The notes: generated by a model not told the origin, from the letters alone. 64,000 bases of DNA from Vombatus ursinus (GCF_900497805.2 NW_020954610.1:35909873-35973872); one strand, 5' to 3'; shown: positions 1-11,304, counted from the first letter of the stretch. Made by a program: numbers and translations.

Positions 1-1112
1 CAAGACTGAGTATAATCCTTCAGGGGAAAAAATGGACATTCAGTGAAACAGAGAACTTTCAAGCATTCTTGATGAAAAGACCAGAGCTGAAGAAAATTTG
101 ACTTTCAAATATAAGACTCAAGAAAAGGTAAACAGGAAAGAGAAATCATATGGGACGTATTAAAGTTGAACTGTTTACATTCCTACATGGAAAGATGATA
201 TTTGTAATTCATGAGACCTTTTTCAGTATTAGGGTAGTTGAGGGAATATATATAGACAGAGGGCACCAGGTGAGTTGAAGATGAAGGGATGATATCTAAA
301 AAATAAAATTAAGGGGTAAGAGAGGATTGTGCTGGGAGAGAGAGAAATGGAGAGGTAAAATTGGGTAAATTATCTGACATAAAAGAGGGAAGAAAAAGCT
401 TTTATCATGGAGGGGAAGAAGGGGGAGGTGAGAGGGAATGAATGAATCTTACTCTCATCAGATTTGGCTTAAGGAGGGAATAACATGCACACTCAATTGG
501 GTATGGAAATCTATCTTACCCTACAGGAAAATAGGGGTGAAGAGGATAAGGAGGGGGGGATGAAGCAAATCCTTCTGAGGAGGGACAGGCTCAAAAGAGA
601 GAATAGAGTACATGGGGAGTGGAATAGGATGAAGGGAAATATAGTTAGTTTTTCACAACATGGCTATTATGGAAGTGTTTTATATGACTATATATATATA
701 TGTGTGTGTGTGTATATATACATATATATATATGCATACATATATATACACACATGTATAACCTGTATTGAGTTGCTTGCCTTCTGAATGAGGGTGGGTG
801 GGCAGGGAGGAAAGAAGAGAATTTGGAATCCAAAGTTTTAAAAACAAATGTTAAAAATTGTTTTCACATGCAACTGGGAAATCATATATACAGGCAATGG
901 GGTATAGAAATCTATCCTGCCCCACAGGAAAATAGAAGGGGAAGGGGATAAAAGAAGGGAGGGGTGACAGAAGGGAGGGCAGATCAGGGGAAGGGGTATT
1001 CAGAATGTATGCATCTCAGGGTGGGGGGAGTGGAGAGATGGGGGGAAATTTGGAACTAGAAATCTTGTGAAAGTGAATGTTGAAAACTAAAAATAAATAA
1101 ATTAATCAACTC
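1..1112 (+). mobile_element. L1-related element, ORF1 end plus 3' UTR (HAL1-like)
   Basis: The first about 120 bases read as the decayed C-terminal end of an L1 ORF1 protein, running from a stretch coding about LSIILQGKKWTF to MKRPELK. What follows is a G/A-rich region of about 950 bp with no endonuclease or reverse transcriptase signature. It ends at about 1060-1110 in the tail GTGAATGTTGAAAACTAAAA and AAATAAAT. The same tail closes the ordinary L1 copies at 32.3 kb and 55.2 kb. ORF1 followed directly by an L1-type 3' tail is the hallmark of HAL1 (half-L1) elements. The 5' part lies outside the window. The class is inferred from layout, not from a library match. Confidence 0.65.
690..758. 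repeat. (TA)/(TG) microsatellite
   Basis: Alternating TATATA and TGTGTG runs lie inside the HAL1-like 3' UTR. The short reading frames seen here on both strands are artefacts of this tract. Confidence 0.9.
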
Positions 1113-1132
1113 CTCCCTCTGACTGACTGATT

Positions 1133-1748
1133 CAAGGTTCCCAAAGTGGGTGATACCACCCCCTAGGGGGCACTGGAATGTTTCAAAGGGGGTGGTAGTA
1201 GCCTTGGGTGCAATTCAGGGGTGTTGAATAAAAATAAGGGGGTGGTGGAAGCAAAAGGAAAGAAGAGAATAAAATTTTGAAAAATCATTCTTACATGTTT
1301 CATCTGTTGTGTATCAGAGTAAAAGCTGTGGTGATTACATTGTTTTTCAAATAAACACACAGAATGCAAGTTATAACCACTCAGTGGTCAAGTCTGCTGG
1401 CAGGTCTTAACAAGCAGGTATTGGCAGGCTAACGTGTCATGAATTGTTGGCAAGTCTAGCATGCAGGAATATGTGCATGTAATGACTTGTTTATTATACT
1501 ATACTATATGGTTACATGATGTAATACTGCATCATCAAAATTTCAATGCAGAAAAACCTCACAAATTTACCATAAATTATTAAATTTAAGATGTGTCATT
1601 TTAAAAAAATATATATTTTTTGAAATGATGCAAATTTTTTAAAAAAAAGTTAAAAGTTTAAAGAAAATAGATTTCTAAGAGGTCACTGAGTAATTTTTTT
1701 TCTTTTTTGAAAAAGAGATGGTAGGCCAAATAAGTTTGGGAACCTCTG
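1133..1748. mobile_element. Non-autonomous hAT-like DNA transposon
   Basis: The two ends are inverted repeats. The left end reads CAAGGTTCCCAAAGTGGG, and the right end read on the other strand begins CAGAGGTTCCCAAACTTATT. CAGGGGTTC-type ends are typical of hAT elements. The interior is AT-rich and has no transposase frame. The flanking 8-mers (GACTGATT and TTCTAGAA) do not match, so the target duplication has decayed or the true ends differ by a few bases. Confidence 0.55.
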
Positions 1749-1954
1749 TTCTAGAATTTCCATTGTAAGAAGGACACCCAGGCCAGCTGTGTTTTCATTG
1801 CTGTCCAGGTTTCACTCCTGACTCTCTGAACTTTCTCTACCATGCTATTGGGCCTACCATTATTTCCTACTCCCACTCCCCTTATGTGTTAAAATATATA
1901 AGAATTACACATAATAAACACACATGTATATGTGTGTGCGCATATGTATGTATT

Positions 1955-2190
1955 CATTAGACCACATGTTCCTTGAGGACAGAGACTGTCTGTATTTCTG
2001 TTTGTATTTGTATACCCAGTACTTAATGCAGTACCTAGCAAATAGTAGGCATTTCATAAATGTTTGTTGACTTGATCTGACCCAGGATTGAATGCAGATT
2101 CTTTGTAGGCAGGGACTTTTTAATTTTTGTCTTCATATCAGTGCCTAAAACAGTTTCTAGTATGTGATAGGTGCTTGGTGAGTATTCATT
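1955..2190 (+). mobile_element. Two successive L2 3' ends
   Basis: The pattern 'TTCCTTGAGGACAGAGACTGT ... CAGTACCTAGCA ... ATAAATGTTTGTTGA' is the 3' end of L2. A second, more diverged copy of the same end follows at about 2095-2190 with AGGCAGGGACTTTTT and TAGGTGCTTGG. They may be a tandem duplication or two insertions. Confidence 0.6.
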
Positions 2191-2265
2191 TGTTGTTGTT
2201 CAGTCATTTCACTCCCTTCTGACCCTTCATGATCCACTTTGAGGTTTTCTTGGCATTAACTGGTT
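2190..2265 (-). mobile_element. MAR1-type SINE fragment
   Basis: Only the RTE-derived tail is left: TTGTTGTTCAGTCATTTC, a degraded 'actcttcatgaccc' stretch and GGTTTTCTTGGCA. Confidence 0.65.
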
Positions 2266-3200
2266 ACAAAAAATGAAAAATGAAGCTACAGGCCCCTCTA
2301 GAAGGAGGGTCTTTAATAAGAGGTTTTGTGCTAGGAATTGTTTCTCTCCACAGACCCTAGTAAATCCCTTAGCTTGTATAAGAAAGGGAAGTGGTGATGA
2401 TGAAGCAGGAGAGACTGGGGGAAGGAAACAATTCACAGTTTGAGAATTAATTCTGCTCCAACCTATAAGGGAAGATAGCTGTGACAGGGGAAGGAGTGGT
2501 GGTGGTAAGAGTCAGGCCTATGACTTAATGTTTTACAGGAATCTTCCCCCCACCACCACCCCTATAATAAGCCTTTGGCAAAAGATATTATATTTTTCCT
2601 TCTCTAACTAACATTCAAAATGAGATTTTTTTTCATGAAGTAATTGCAAACCACGAATGTATACTGAAGTGTGTTCTATAATTTTAATGGGTTATTTTCT
2701 TTTATTAAGAGAGGCAAGCCAACAGAATCTTTAAAGTAAGAAGGCATTTAACTGGAAACATAGGATTAAAGATAAAAACAGCAAATACGTATTAAGACAT
2801 AGTTATAACTAGGGCAGGATGACTGTAGCTTTGTTTTCTGGGGTGTTAAAATTTAGTGATAATCCTGGTACCCCTTCGATAATTAGGAATAGCTGAGCAT
2901 TGCATTTAGTGCAAAAAAAAATTGGTTAAAATAAAAAGCTACCAGTCAGCAGCAAAAAAACTGATTTCAGAGTACATTTCATGCTACTTATCCCAAGGTG
3001 CTCAGGTTCCCAGAGTTTTTCCTTCCTGTTCTGCCAAGTACTACTCTATTCATGATATTTATGGAATTGATGGTTGAAAAACTATCCTTTGAAGATTATA
3101 TGAGTTGCTTGTCCAATTACTGAAGCCAGCATGCTACAATAGACTTGAAGCCAGTTGCCCTGGCCTTGAATTTTGGATCTACCATTTGCTAACTCTGTGC
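2266..3200. other. No recognised feature
   Basis: AT-rich sequence with no convincing reading frame and no repeat that I can name. Purine/pyrimidine runs near 2540 (CCCCCCACCACCACCC) are simple sequence. Confidence 0.5.
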
Positions 3201-3204
3201 TCTA

Positions 3205-3492
3205 GAGTCTCAGAAACTCATAGTCCATCTAGTCCAAACCAGCCCCGAACAGGAGTCCCATTTACAACTTACTGAACAATCAATCATCCAGATTCTGCTT
3301 GAAGTCATAGAGTTACAGAGAATTGTAGAGATTTAGTTAATGGGACTTCACTATTTCCTTAAAGCAGCTCTTTCAACTTTTGGACAATTCTAAATGTTAG
3401 AAAATGTGTCCTTGTATCTCAGCAAAATTTGCCTGTCTGTGAATTCTACATGTTGCACTCCATTTTGCCATCTGGGAAAAGTAGAACTAATA
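3205..3492 (+). mobile_element. CR1/L3-like LINE 3' region
   Basis: The stretch follows the same order of words as the CR1/L3-like copies at 49.0, 49.6 and 50.5 kb: 'ccatctagtccaa', then 'atcatccagattctgcttgaag', then 'gccatctgggaaaagtagaac'. It is old and has many small changes. Confidence 0.5.
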
Positions 3493-3589
3493 AAAAACAA
3501 AACAAAACAAAAAAACAAAAAAAACAAACTCTTCAATATGACTCAAAAATAATATAATACTCAAATGAAGCTGTGATCCTGCTGATAAC

Positions 3590-3955
3590 AACTCATTTAT
3601 GCCTGCTGTGGTGGGAGCAATATTCTAATCCCTGACTCCGTGTAAGTTAGGTTAGCTTTACCTTAAAATATGTAGTAATTGTCCTTGAGATATGATTGGC
3701 TCAGGCAGTATGTACTGTAGCCAGTTGGTACAGAGCTCAAGAAAGCCAACAGTTAAATTTTTGAGGTATCAGCAAATTACAAATTAAGGCTGGATTTATT
3801 GTTTTGTTGGTTTTTAAGATTTAAAAAAGTGACAACAAATATTAATAATGCAGATTAAACTTAAAAGTTTGTCATGCATACATTTTTTCCCCAAGATCCA
3901 ATTGTTAAACATTTGCTAGCATATTCCTGTACTCAGAGGACTGAAGGCACCAACT
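3590..3955 (+). repeat. Unclassified dispersed repeat, copy A
   Basis: From about 3745 this aligns with 43870-44110. Shared words include GTTAAATTTT, AATCAGCAAAT-type, TTTATT-TTTTGT, AATATTAATAATGCA-ATTAAACTT, and TGTTAAA-ATTTGC-A-CA-ACTCCTG-type. I could not assign it to a family. The 5' 150 bp (3590-3740) is less clearly shared. Confidence 0.5.
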
Positions 3956-3964
3956 ATTGAAATC

Positions 3965-4190
3965 CTTTCCTTGTTGTTGCTATTCATTAGTTTCAGTCAT
4001 TTCTGACTCTTCAAGACACTCTTTGGGGTTTTCTTGTCAAAGATACTGGAGTGTTTTGCTATTTTCTTCTCCAGCCCAGGGTCACACAGCTAGTAAGTAT
4101 CTGAGGCCAGATTTGAACTCTGGAAAATGTATTTTCCTGACTTTAGGCCCAGTGCTCTATCTACTGGGCCATCTAGTTGCCCCACCCCCT
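3965..4190 (-). mobile_element. MAR1-type SINE
   Basis: Antisense copy of a composite SINE. The RTE-like tail (TTGTTGTTGCTATTCATTAG to GATACTGGAGTG) is followed by the tRNA-derived body (GGTCACACAGCTAGTAAGTA, AGATTTGAACTC) and the head (CCATCTAGTTGCCCC). The central part is shortened. The 126-codon frame across it is SINE, not a gene. Confidence 0.85.
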
Positions 4191-4570
4191 TCTTTGTTAT
4201 CTGAGTACAAATCACCTAGGAAGAGCTCCAGCCTTTCTCTAAGTCTTAGTTGGCCAATGACCAAGAACAACTCAGAGGAAGGGAAATATCACTCAACTAA
4301 ATCAACTTATGGTGTCCACAAAGTGTATCCTTGTTGAATATCCTCCCCCTCCTATGGTTAAGTAAGTATCCTTTTGGCAAATATTTAATGACCTAGGAAT
4401 GTCTTACTTCATTCCAATATGAAACCCAGACTACCAAGGAATTGACCTAAATTGGTCCTAGCCTAAAATATTTGCCATCTTGTGCTACTCTTATTCATGT
4501 CCTTCCATGAGTTTGCTGCAAAGACTCCACACAATGAGCCAAAACCCTTATGCACTTTCCCCTGATATTT
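4191..4570. other. No recognised feature
   Basis: About 380 bp between SINE and L1 with no frame, RNA gene or repeat that I can name. Confidence 0.4.
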
Positions 4571-4574
4571 CAAT

Positions 4575-5640
4575 GGTAACAATGTAGTACATAAAAAATA
4601 TTCTACATTCGGTTTCATCTGTTTGTTCTTTCCATCACAATGTCATAATCATTGGGTATATTGTTTTCCTAGTTGTGCTTACTTCACTTTGCATCAGTTC
4701 ATTTAAGCATTCTTATGCTTCTCTGCATTCTTCATACTCATTGTTTCATTGACTGATTTAGAGTGTCTAGTACTGGGATCCCTGGGTCAAAGGGTATGCA
4801 TATTTGTTTCATTTCTTTAGCATAATTCCAAGATTGCCTCCCAGAATAGTTTCTCCAATTCATAGCTCCAGCAATAGCACATTAGTGTACTTGTCTTTCT
4901 ACAGCCTCTTCAACATTGACAATTCTTATCTTTTGTCATCACTACTACTTTGCTGAGTGTAAGGTGAAATAGAGTTCATTGAATTTGCATTTTTCTTATT
5001 AGTAGTAATTTGGAACAACCTTTCATATGGTTAAAGTTTGAAATTCTTTTAAAATCTCTTTGTTTCTATCCTTTGATCTTTAAAGAACTGTTTGCCTATA
5101 TCTTGAATAACAGACTTTTATCAGAGATTTAATGCAAAGGTTGTTTTTTCATTCAACTACTTTCATCTTATTTGCATTAGTTTTGTTAATGCAAATACTA
5201 TTTTGAAATTTCATATAATCAAAATTACATCTTAGAATTTTCACCGTACCAATAGTTATGAAAAATATCTGATTCTCTGGTTCCTCTCCAATTTTTTTTT
5301 CTGATATAATCTTTAATATTTGGGTCACACATCCATTTTGAGTTTATTATGGCATATGGTGTAAGATGTTGGTCTAAACTGTCTTTCAGTTTTCCCAGAA
5401 GTTCCCATCAAATAGTTCTTTCCCAAGTAATTTATGTTCTTAGTTTTCTCAAACAAAGGCTTGTTAAATTCAACTGTTTTGATTCTTCTTTGTCTAGTTT
5501 AATCCATTGACATATTTTCCAGTTTACCCAGTACCAAATAAATTTGATGATTACTAGTTTATGATAGAATTTTAGGTCTGGAAGTGATATTTCTCTTTTA
5601 TTCTTACTTTTTTCCCCATTATTTTCCTTGACACTCTAAA
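4575..5640 (-). mobile_element. Old L1, antisense ORF2 3' half
   Basis: The plus strand carries the antisense words typical of marsupial L1 ORF2 ends: 'cttcactttgcatcagttca', 'gggtcaaagggtatgca', 'ttatcagagatttaatgcaaa'. They occur in the order expected for a minus-strand insertion with its 3' end at the left. It has no intact frame and is much more diverged than the L1 pieces at 42 and 52 kb. A cross-match to the younger copies would give its age. Confidence 0.75.
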
Positions 5641-5669
5641 ACTTTAGCTCCTACAAATAAATTTCATCA

Positions 5670-6425
5670 AGATTATTTTCATAAAGAATCACAGAACCTC
5701 AGAATTAAAAAGGACCACTGGGGTACTTAGTACCACCCATTGTTGTTGCTGTTCAGTTGTGTCCAACTCTTGATGACCCCATTTGGGGTTTTCTTGGCAA
5801 AGACACTAGAATGGTTTGCCATTTCCTTTGCCACCCATATGTGAACAGGAATCTCCTCTACAACATCCATAAGTCATAATACATCAGACAACTTACAATG
5901 ATAGGGAACACTGTACTTCCCCATTCATTGTTAGCATGTTTTTCTTACATAAAGCTAAAATATGCCTGTATGAAATTACCATCTATTCCTCCTACTTCTG
6001 TCCCCTGAGACAAAACAGAACAAGTATAATACCTATTCTGACCCTTCATAGACTTAAAAATAGCTTTTATGTCACTTTTCTGCAACTTCTTCATTTGGTA
6101 CTCATGAAGTTGAAAATGTTAACCTATGTTGACCTTTAAATTTATCCCTATGAAATTTTATTTTATTAGATAGAAGCCATTATTCTAATCCATCAAGATA
6201 ATTTTTTTAATCTTGACTCTGATGTCCAATGTATTTGCTACCCTTCCCAGGGGTGTGCCTTCAGCGAATTTAATAAATGTACCATCTATTATTTTATCCA
6301 AGTTATTGATAAAAATGACAAATAACACAGAGTCAAGGACAAATTCCTGAGGCACTAACTAGTGACCTCCTTCCATTTTGATATTTATCCTTTAGGTACA
6401 ACCAATAAATGTTAATTAATGTAGG
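5670..6425 (+). mobile_element. CR1/L3-like LINE remnant, split by a SINE
   Basis: It begins AATCACAGAACCTCAGAATT and continues with 'gaatctcctctacaacatcc', 'acaaaacagaacaagtataa' and 'tgacccttcatagactt', the same word order as the CR1/L3 remnants at 9.3 and 50.5 kb. The last part (6180-6425, 'cttcagcgaatttaataaatgt') is a further old stretch of possibly the same LINE. A MAR1 tail lies inside it at 5741-5825. Confidence 0.45.
5741..5833 (-). mobile_element. MAR1-type SINE tail, with short target duplication
   Basis: TTGTTGTTGCTGTTCAGTTG through GGCAAAGACACTAGAATGG to CCATTTCCTTTG is the RTE-derived SINE tail in reverse. CCACCCAT occurs on both sides of the insert, a plausible 8-bp target-site duplication. 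The tRNA head is missing. Confidence 0.7.
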
Positions 6426-6497
6426 TGGATTCAGAAATAGTGATGGATATATTTCCATTTAAGATGTGGATGCGAAATACTCTAGAGGAACCCAGCT

Positions 6498-6560
6498 CTG
6501 TCTCTCTCTCTCTCTCTCTCTCTCTTTCACACACACACACAAACACAAACACACACACAG
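6498..6560. repeat. (TC)n then (AC)n microsatellite
   Basis: TCTCTC repeats are followed by CACACA and AAACAC repeats. Confidence 0.95.
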
Positions 6561-6569
6561 CTACTAACA

Positions 6570-7640
6570 TCTCAGTAAAGATCTAAAAAGGCATCAGAAC
6601 AATGATCAAGAAGACTAAAGAAAAGTATGTTATAACCTCCTCCACACACTCAAAGACTAAACAAGAAGACAACCATCAACTTGTAGATGTTCAGAAAAGA
6701 ATGGCTTGAACACAAAGACTACAAGAGCAGCTGGGAGAAATTAGTTGCGAGATTAACAATGAAATCAAAGCTCTGAAGGAAAAAATAACCTAAAGCAAAA
6801 GGTGGGAATTCTTACTCAAAAAGCAGACTCTGAAAAATAGAATGAAGCAAATAATTCAGTGATTCAATCAAATAATAATAGTTAAAAGAACAGTCAAAAC
6901 CTGAAAAATATTGAAAGGCACGTAAGATATCTGCTACTACAAAACAACTAATCTGAAAAGAGGTCAAGGTGAAGTAAATAAATTAATTAATTTATATTTT
7001 AATATAATTTGGGCAGCTGGGTGTGGTACAATGGGATAGAGTGCTAGGCTTGGAGTCAGGCAGAACTGAGTTCAAATCCAGACTCAGAAAGTTCCTAACT
7101 GTGTGACCTTGGGAAAGTCACTTAACTTATGTTCGCCACTGGAGAAGGAAATGGCAAACCACCCCAAAATCTTTGCCAAGAAAATCCCTTGGGCAGAGGT
7201 CCATAGGGTCATGAAGAGTCAGACATGACTGAAATGACTGAACAATCAATCAAAATATAATTTATATTACTTTGAAATCCCTGAAAACTTTGACCAAACT
7301 AAAAACCTAGATACTACATTTCAGGAAGTGACAAAATAAAACCATCCTACTCTATTTAGAATTAGAAAGCAAAATGAACAATAGAAAAAATCCACTGGTG
7401 GCTTCCCAGAATGCCAAATTGAAAACATTCAGGAATTTCATAGCTTCATAATCCAAAACTTCCATATCAGGGAAAAATACTGCATTCATCCAAAAAGAAA
7501 AAAAAATTGAAATGTGGGGGAATCACAGTCAGTATTACATAAAACTATGCTATAACTACTTTAAAGAAGAGAAAATATTGGAATAAAATATTCCAAAAAA
7601 ATAAAAGAATGAGAGAGGCAGCCTCAAAAGAAATGGATAA
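6570..7640 (+). mobile_element. Degenerate L1-type ORF1 region, split by MAR1
   Basis: Sense-strand, A-rich sequence with coiled-coil-like translation (NNEIKALKEKIT-like) before the SINE. After it comes a stretch reading about EIPENFDQTKNLDTTFQEV, which resembles the ORF1 segment at 32.5 kb (LPESYDQKRNLDIIIQEI). Many stops and shifts make it an old copy. The ORF1 assignment rests on this resemblance. Confidence 0.5.
7011..7253 (+). mobile_element. Full-length MAR1-type SINE with target duplication
   Basis: It runs from the tRNA-derived head (GGGCAGCTGGGTGTGGTACA) through 'gagttcaaatcc' (B-box-like) to the RTE-like tail (GAAGAGTCAGACATGACTGA). AATATAATTT flanks it on both sides (7001-7010 and 7254-7263), a perfect 10-bp target duplication. 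It interrupts the L1 ORF1 remnant. Confidence 0.92.
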
Positions 7641-7770
7641 GGAGCTGACCTCAAGACCCCAAGAAAACCTGGATTCAAGTTTTGTTTCTTTTATATAGTG
7701 GCTGTGTGGCCACAAGCAAATCCCTTAATCTCTTAGTATAACTCTCTGAGACTATAAATTACAGAGGAGT
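7622..7770 (+). mobile_element. MIR/Ther1-like SINE
   Basis: Weakly preserved tRNA-type core: GGATTCAAGTTTTG, then 'tggctgtgtggccacaagca', then 'aatcccttaatctct'. Confidence 0.5.
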
Positions 7771-8190
7771 ACTATACTACCTGGATAAGAAATCACCAGG
7801 GAATCAATGAAATTACATAAAATTCACTGATGAAGTGAAATGAGGGTGTAATCTTTTTTGTTAATCATCTTTTAGCCACAGGTCTGGGCTTTGAGAAATA
7901 TGGGCAAGGTTCTGAGATGTCCAGGAAAAACTGCAAAACAAGACAGATATTGCTATAAAGGGAGAAGTCCTTAAAATTGAACCCAGTCAATATCAAGGTG
8001 TCAGTGTCTGATACTTGGGTAACATAATCAATTTCATTTTTAATGATGTTGTTCTTTACCTTCTCTCCTTTAAAAAAAAGTTTAAGATATATAGTTGTGA
8101 ATTTTTTGAATAAACTATAAACATTTTGCCTTTTTAATTTATTTATCTCAAACTATATTTTATAGTATACCTTTAAGGCTATAGTATAGC
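7771..8190. other. No recognised feature
   Basis: AT-rich. At 8160-8205 a short imperfect duplication of 'ctttaaggcta' is visible. Nothing else can be supported. Confidence 0.4.
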
Positions 8191-8194
8191 CTTT

Positions 8195-8390
8195 AAGGCT
8201 AGAAAAGAATGTGGGAGGCCATCATATTTAGTTCCTTCATTTTATAGATGAAGAAACTAAGGTTAAATGACTTACACAATGTCATAAGGCTAATAAGTAT
8301 TTGAGACAAGATTAGAACCCAGCTCTTCCTGGGTTTTCCCTACTTGAATGCCCTATCCACTATATCACTCTACCTCTTTAGTCACTGGCT
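8195..8390 (-). mobile_element. MIR-like SINE
   Basis: The antisense core 'cattttatagatgaagaaactaagg' is followed by 'atgtcataaggctaataagta', 'gaacccagctcttcc' and 'ccctatccactatatca', the normal order of a reversed tRNA-derived MIR. Confidence 0.75.
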
Positions 8391-8800
8391 ATGCCAACCT
8401 TTACACTGAAATTATAGAGTACCAGTTTAATACTGACTTAGAAAGATTATGTCAAGTTCTTCATATAATTTCTCTATCTTTTCATCCTCTGCAATAAATA
8501 TTGTAATAAAACTAAAAGTTATATTCATGGAGATCTGTTTGCTTATGCTCACTGCAAGCACAGCAACATGCAATGTTGTTTCTTAATGCCTCCGGATACA
8601 TAATGAAACCTATTCTTCTAATTCATTATTTACTTCTTGGGAAGAGAACCTGCAGTCTCTCCTTCAATTTAGCAACAATTTCTCGGTATTTTTTATTTAC
8701 TTTATAGCAGAATTGTCATTTCTATAACAAAATTGTCATTGGGATTCAATTCTTCCAATAACATACCCACGTTGTGGCATTGAAGAAAGATCACACATTA
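8391..8800. other. No recognised feature
   Basis: No frame, RNA or named repeat recognised. Confidence 0.4.
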
Positions 8801-8805
8801 AGTTA

Positions 8806-9032
8806 ATGGAAGCTAGGTGGCACAGTAGATAAAATATTGAACCTAGAATGAATTGAAGTCCAGCCTCAGATAATTACTAATTGTTGGCCCTAAACAAATC
8901 ACTTAACCTTTGTCTGTTTCACTTGCCTCATCTGTAAAATGGAAGTAATAAGAGCACCTACCTCTAAGGGTTGTTGTGAGGATCAAATGAAATAATACTT
9001 ACAAAGCATTCTACAAACTTTAAAGCGCTATA
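8806..9032 (+). mobile_element. tRNA-headed SINE with MIR-like tail
   Basis: The head GGAAGCTAGGTGGCACAGTA is followed by 'aaatcacttaacctttgtctg', 'cctcatctgtaaaatgg' and the tail GGTTGTTGTGAGGATCAAAT to TTTAAAGCGCTATATG. It is a different tail from MAR1. It abuts the next SINE directly. Confidence 0.85.
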
Positions 9033-9033
9033 T

Positions 9034-9282
9034 GTTGTTGTTCAGGATTTTTTTTTTTGTCATATCTGACTCTTCATTTGGGGTTTTCTTGGCAAAGATA
9101 CTATAGTGGTTTGACATTTTCTTCTCTAACTCATTTTGCAGATGAGGAAACTGAGGCCAGTAGGATTAAGTGACTTGTCCAGGGTCACACAGCTAGTAAG
9201 TGTCTGAAGCCAGATTTGAAGTCAGGAGGGTGAGTCATCTTAATTCCAAGTCCAGTGCTCTATACTGTGCCACTTCGCTGCC
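9034..9282 (-). mobile_element. MAR1-type SINE
   Basis: Complete antisense copy: the tail TTGTTGTTCAGGATTTTT to GGGGTTTTCTTGGCAAAGAT, the core GATGAGGAAACTGAGGCC, then GGTCACACAGCTAGTAAGTG, and the head ending in CACTTCGCTGCC. It carries a T-run insertion. Confidence 0.9.
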
Positions 9283-9500
9283 AAAGATAATAAATCTAAT
9301 CCCTCCTCCATATGACAGACCTTCAAATACTTAAAGACAAGCTCTCATATTCCCCAGAGTCACGTTTTCCCCAAGCCAAATATGTCCAATTCCTTCAACT
9401 AGCCCTCATATATTATGGATTTAAGGCCCCTTCATCATGCTGACTGCCCTCCTTGGAATACTCTCCAACTTATCAATGACCTTCTTCTCCAATTCCACAA
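9283..9500 (+). mobile_element. CR1/L3-like LINE 3' fragment
   Basis: 'taatccctcctccatatgac', 'agaccttcaaatacttaaaga', 'caattccttcaactagccctc' and 'actctccaacttatcaatgac' give the same word order as the fragments at 5.7 and 50.5 kb. Confidence 0.65.
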
Positions 9501-10530
9501 TTCTCAAAATCCACATTTCTGGAATTTACTCCCGCCTCCAATTTGCTAAGACCAAAAGAAAGTAACAATTGTTGGAGTGTAATCTGAAGGAAGACATGGA
9601 AACAGAGACAAGGATATGGGAAAATGTCATCCTCTGGCCCTCCCAATGTGTGTTAAATGGTTGAGGGAAGCTGAGGAAAGAATCTTGTGGCCTATTTGGC
9701 ATCTTCTTTTCTCTCCCCAGGCTGCCCTCTGATAACACACCAGCTCATTGCTCTCCAGAGTACAACCCATATTGGAGCAAAATGTGTCAAATTACCCTCC
9801 CTCTCATCAGAGTTGTCATTTATCTTTATTTTACTGCTTTTTCCTCTTCATTCTTTCCAGGCCCACTATATTCTAAATAACATTATTTGTTCAATAAATT
9901 TCATTCTAAGATCAGATGCAATGAGATCATTTTCTGTACCCTTTTTGAGGAGGTTAAGAATAATGATTCCCCATTGTTTGTAACCCTCCTTTATAGTATA
10001 AAAGCATTATATTTGTATCCCCTAGTGATTATTTTCTTTTGCCTCAGAATGCATTTTTTGCTTGTGTTTTGAATAAGCTGAAAATTGGTTTAATATGTCT
10101 ATTCTACCAATTCATACATATGTGGTTGTGACAAAACTACACTCTCAGCATTGACTAATTGTTGGTCACAATCAGGAACAGTATGGGATATATTTGGCAA
10201 GGTAATCCTTCTACTGCCTTTAATTATACCATTTATATGGGAAAGTATGACTAACCCATACTCATGAAGTAGTTTCAAAGCTAGTTACCCCATTTACACA
10301 CACAAAAAAAATTGCCTCTTTGGAACTAAAGCAATGACAATAAATCTATGTTGGCAAAATTTTGAGATTCATAAAGGAAGTTAATTAGAATCCCATGCAT
10401 TCACCTGGTCTCTATTTGGATATTGCTATAAGTAGCAGTAAGGGGCATGATCAGCCTGAGACTTAAAAAGACTCTTCAAAATCATGAGTCACTTTTTTTT
10501 TTTAAATGAGGATAGACTTCAAGCTGGAAG
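9501..10530. other. No recognised feature
   Basis: About 1 kb of AT-rich sequence. The reading frames of 60-98 codons on both strands have no family resemblance and overlap one another, so I do not call them genes. Confidence 0.45.
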
Positions 10531-10536
10531 AGAATC

Positions 10537-10730
10537 TTTAAGGGTTCTTAATCTTGACTGTGTTTCATGAGCTCCTTTGGCACTCTGATGAAACCTATAG
10601 GATTTTTTCCAGAATGTTTTAAAATGAATAAAATAAAATACCTAGGATTATAAAGAAAACTCATTATATTGGAATAGTTACCAAAATGTAAAAAAAAAAA
10701 AAAAGGAGACCCCCAGGTTAAGAACCTCTG
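10537..10730. mobile_element. Small hAT-like MITE
   Basis: The left end AAGGGTTCTTAATC and the right end GGTTAAGAACCTCTG are inverted repeats, with an AT-rich interior and an internal A-run. The piece at 48.04-48.10 kb shares the right-hand end (GGTTAAGAACTCCTG). Confidence 0.6.
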
Positions 10731-10740
10731 CTTAGGGATC

Positions 10741-10885
10741 ATCTTATCTCACACCTTCATTCAACAGATAAAGAAACTGAGGTAAAAGAGAGGAAATGCT
10801 TTGCCCAAGGTCACACAATTAGTAAGTACTAGGACCCAGGTCTCTTGCCTCCAAAGCCACCTCACTACCTACCTCATCAGGTTGC
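10741..10885 (-). mobile_element. MIR SINE
   Basis: Antisense MIR core: AGATAAAGAAACTGAGGTAA, then CCCAAGGTCACACAATTAGT, then GGACCCAGGTCTCTTG and CCTCCAAAGCCAC. Confidence 0.8.
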
Positions 10886-11300
10886 TTCTTTCACAGTATG
10901 GAAAACTTTTCTTATTACATTATATAACTTCTAAGAACAGCAAATATGAATATTAAAAATAGGTTCACTGTTCTTTTTCATTGTTATATATTATCAAAAA
11001 TTACTCTGTAATTGAGTGTCACCCTTCCTTTTTCGCACCTTAAATTATCTTTCTTCAAGCACTAGAGGTAGTTGTATACAAAGGATGACACCTTGAAAGA
11101 GGAATGAGACTTACTCTGCTTGGACCCTGAGAGAAGTTGCAAGGAAGAATATTTAGGCTTGATCTCAGGAAAATATTCCTCATAATTAAACCTATACAAA
11201 AGTGGATTGAATTGATTCGAGATAAAGTGTTGGCATATACTAGAGGGTATTCTTGTACAGGAACGATTTGAACCAAATGTACTCTTGAGATTCTATTATT
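10886..11300. other. No recognised feature
   Basis: No supported gene or repeat. 11090-11270 has a vague resemblance to antisense coding sequence, but the 73-codon minus-strand frame matches nothing I know. Confidence 0.4.
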
Positions 11301-11304
11301 CTGA

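Noticed and set aside
485-833. Frames on both strands rich in Y, I, C, V and H
   Set aside because: They are translations of the TA/TG microsatellite at 690-758.
3957-4337. 126-codon plus-strand frame
   Set aside because: More than half of it is an antisense MAR1 SINE.
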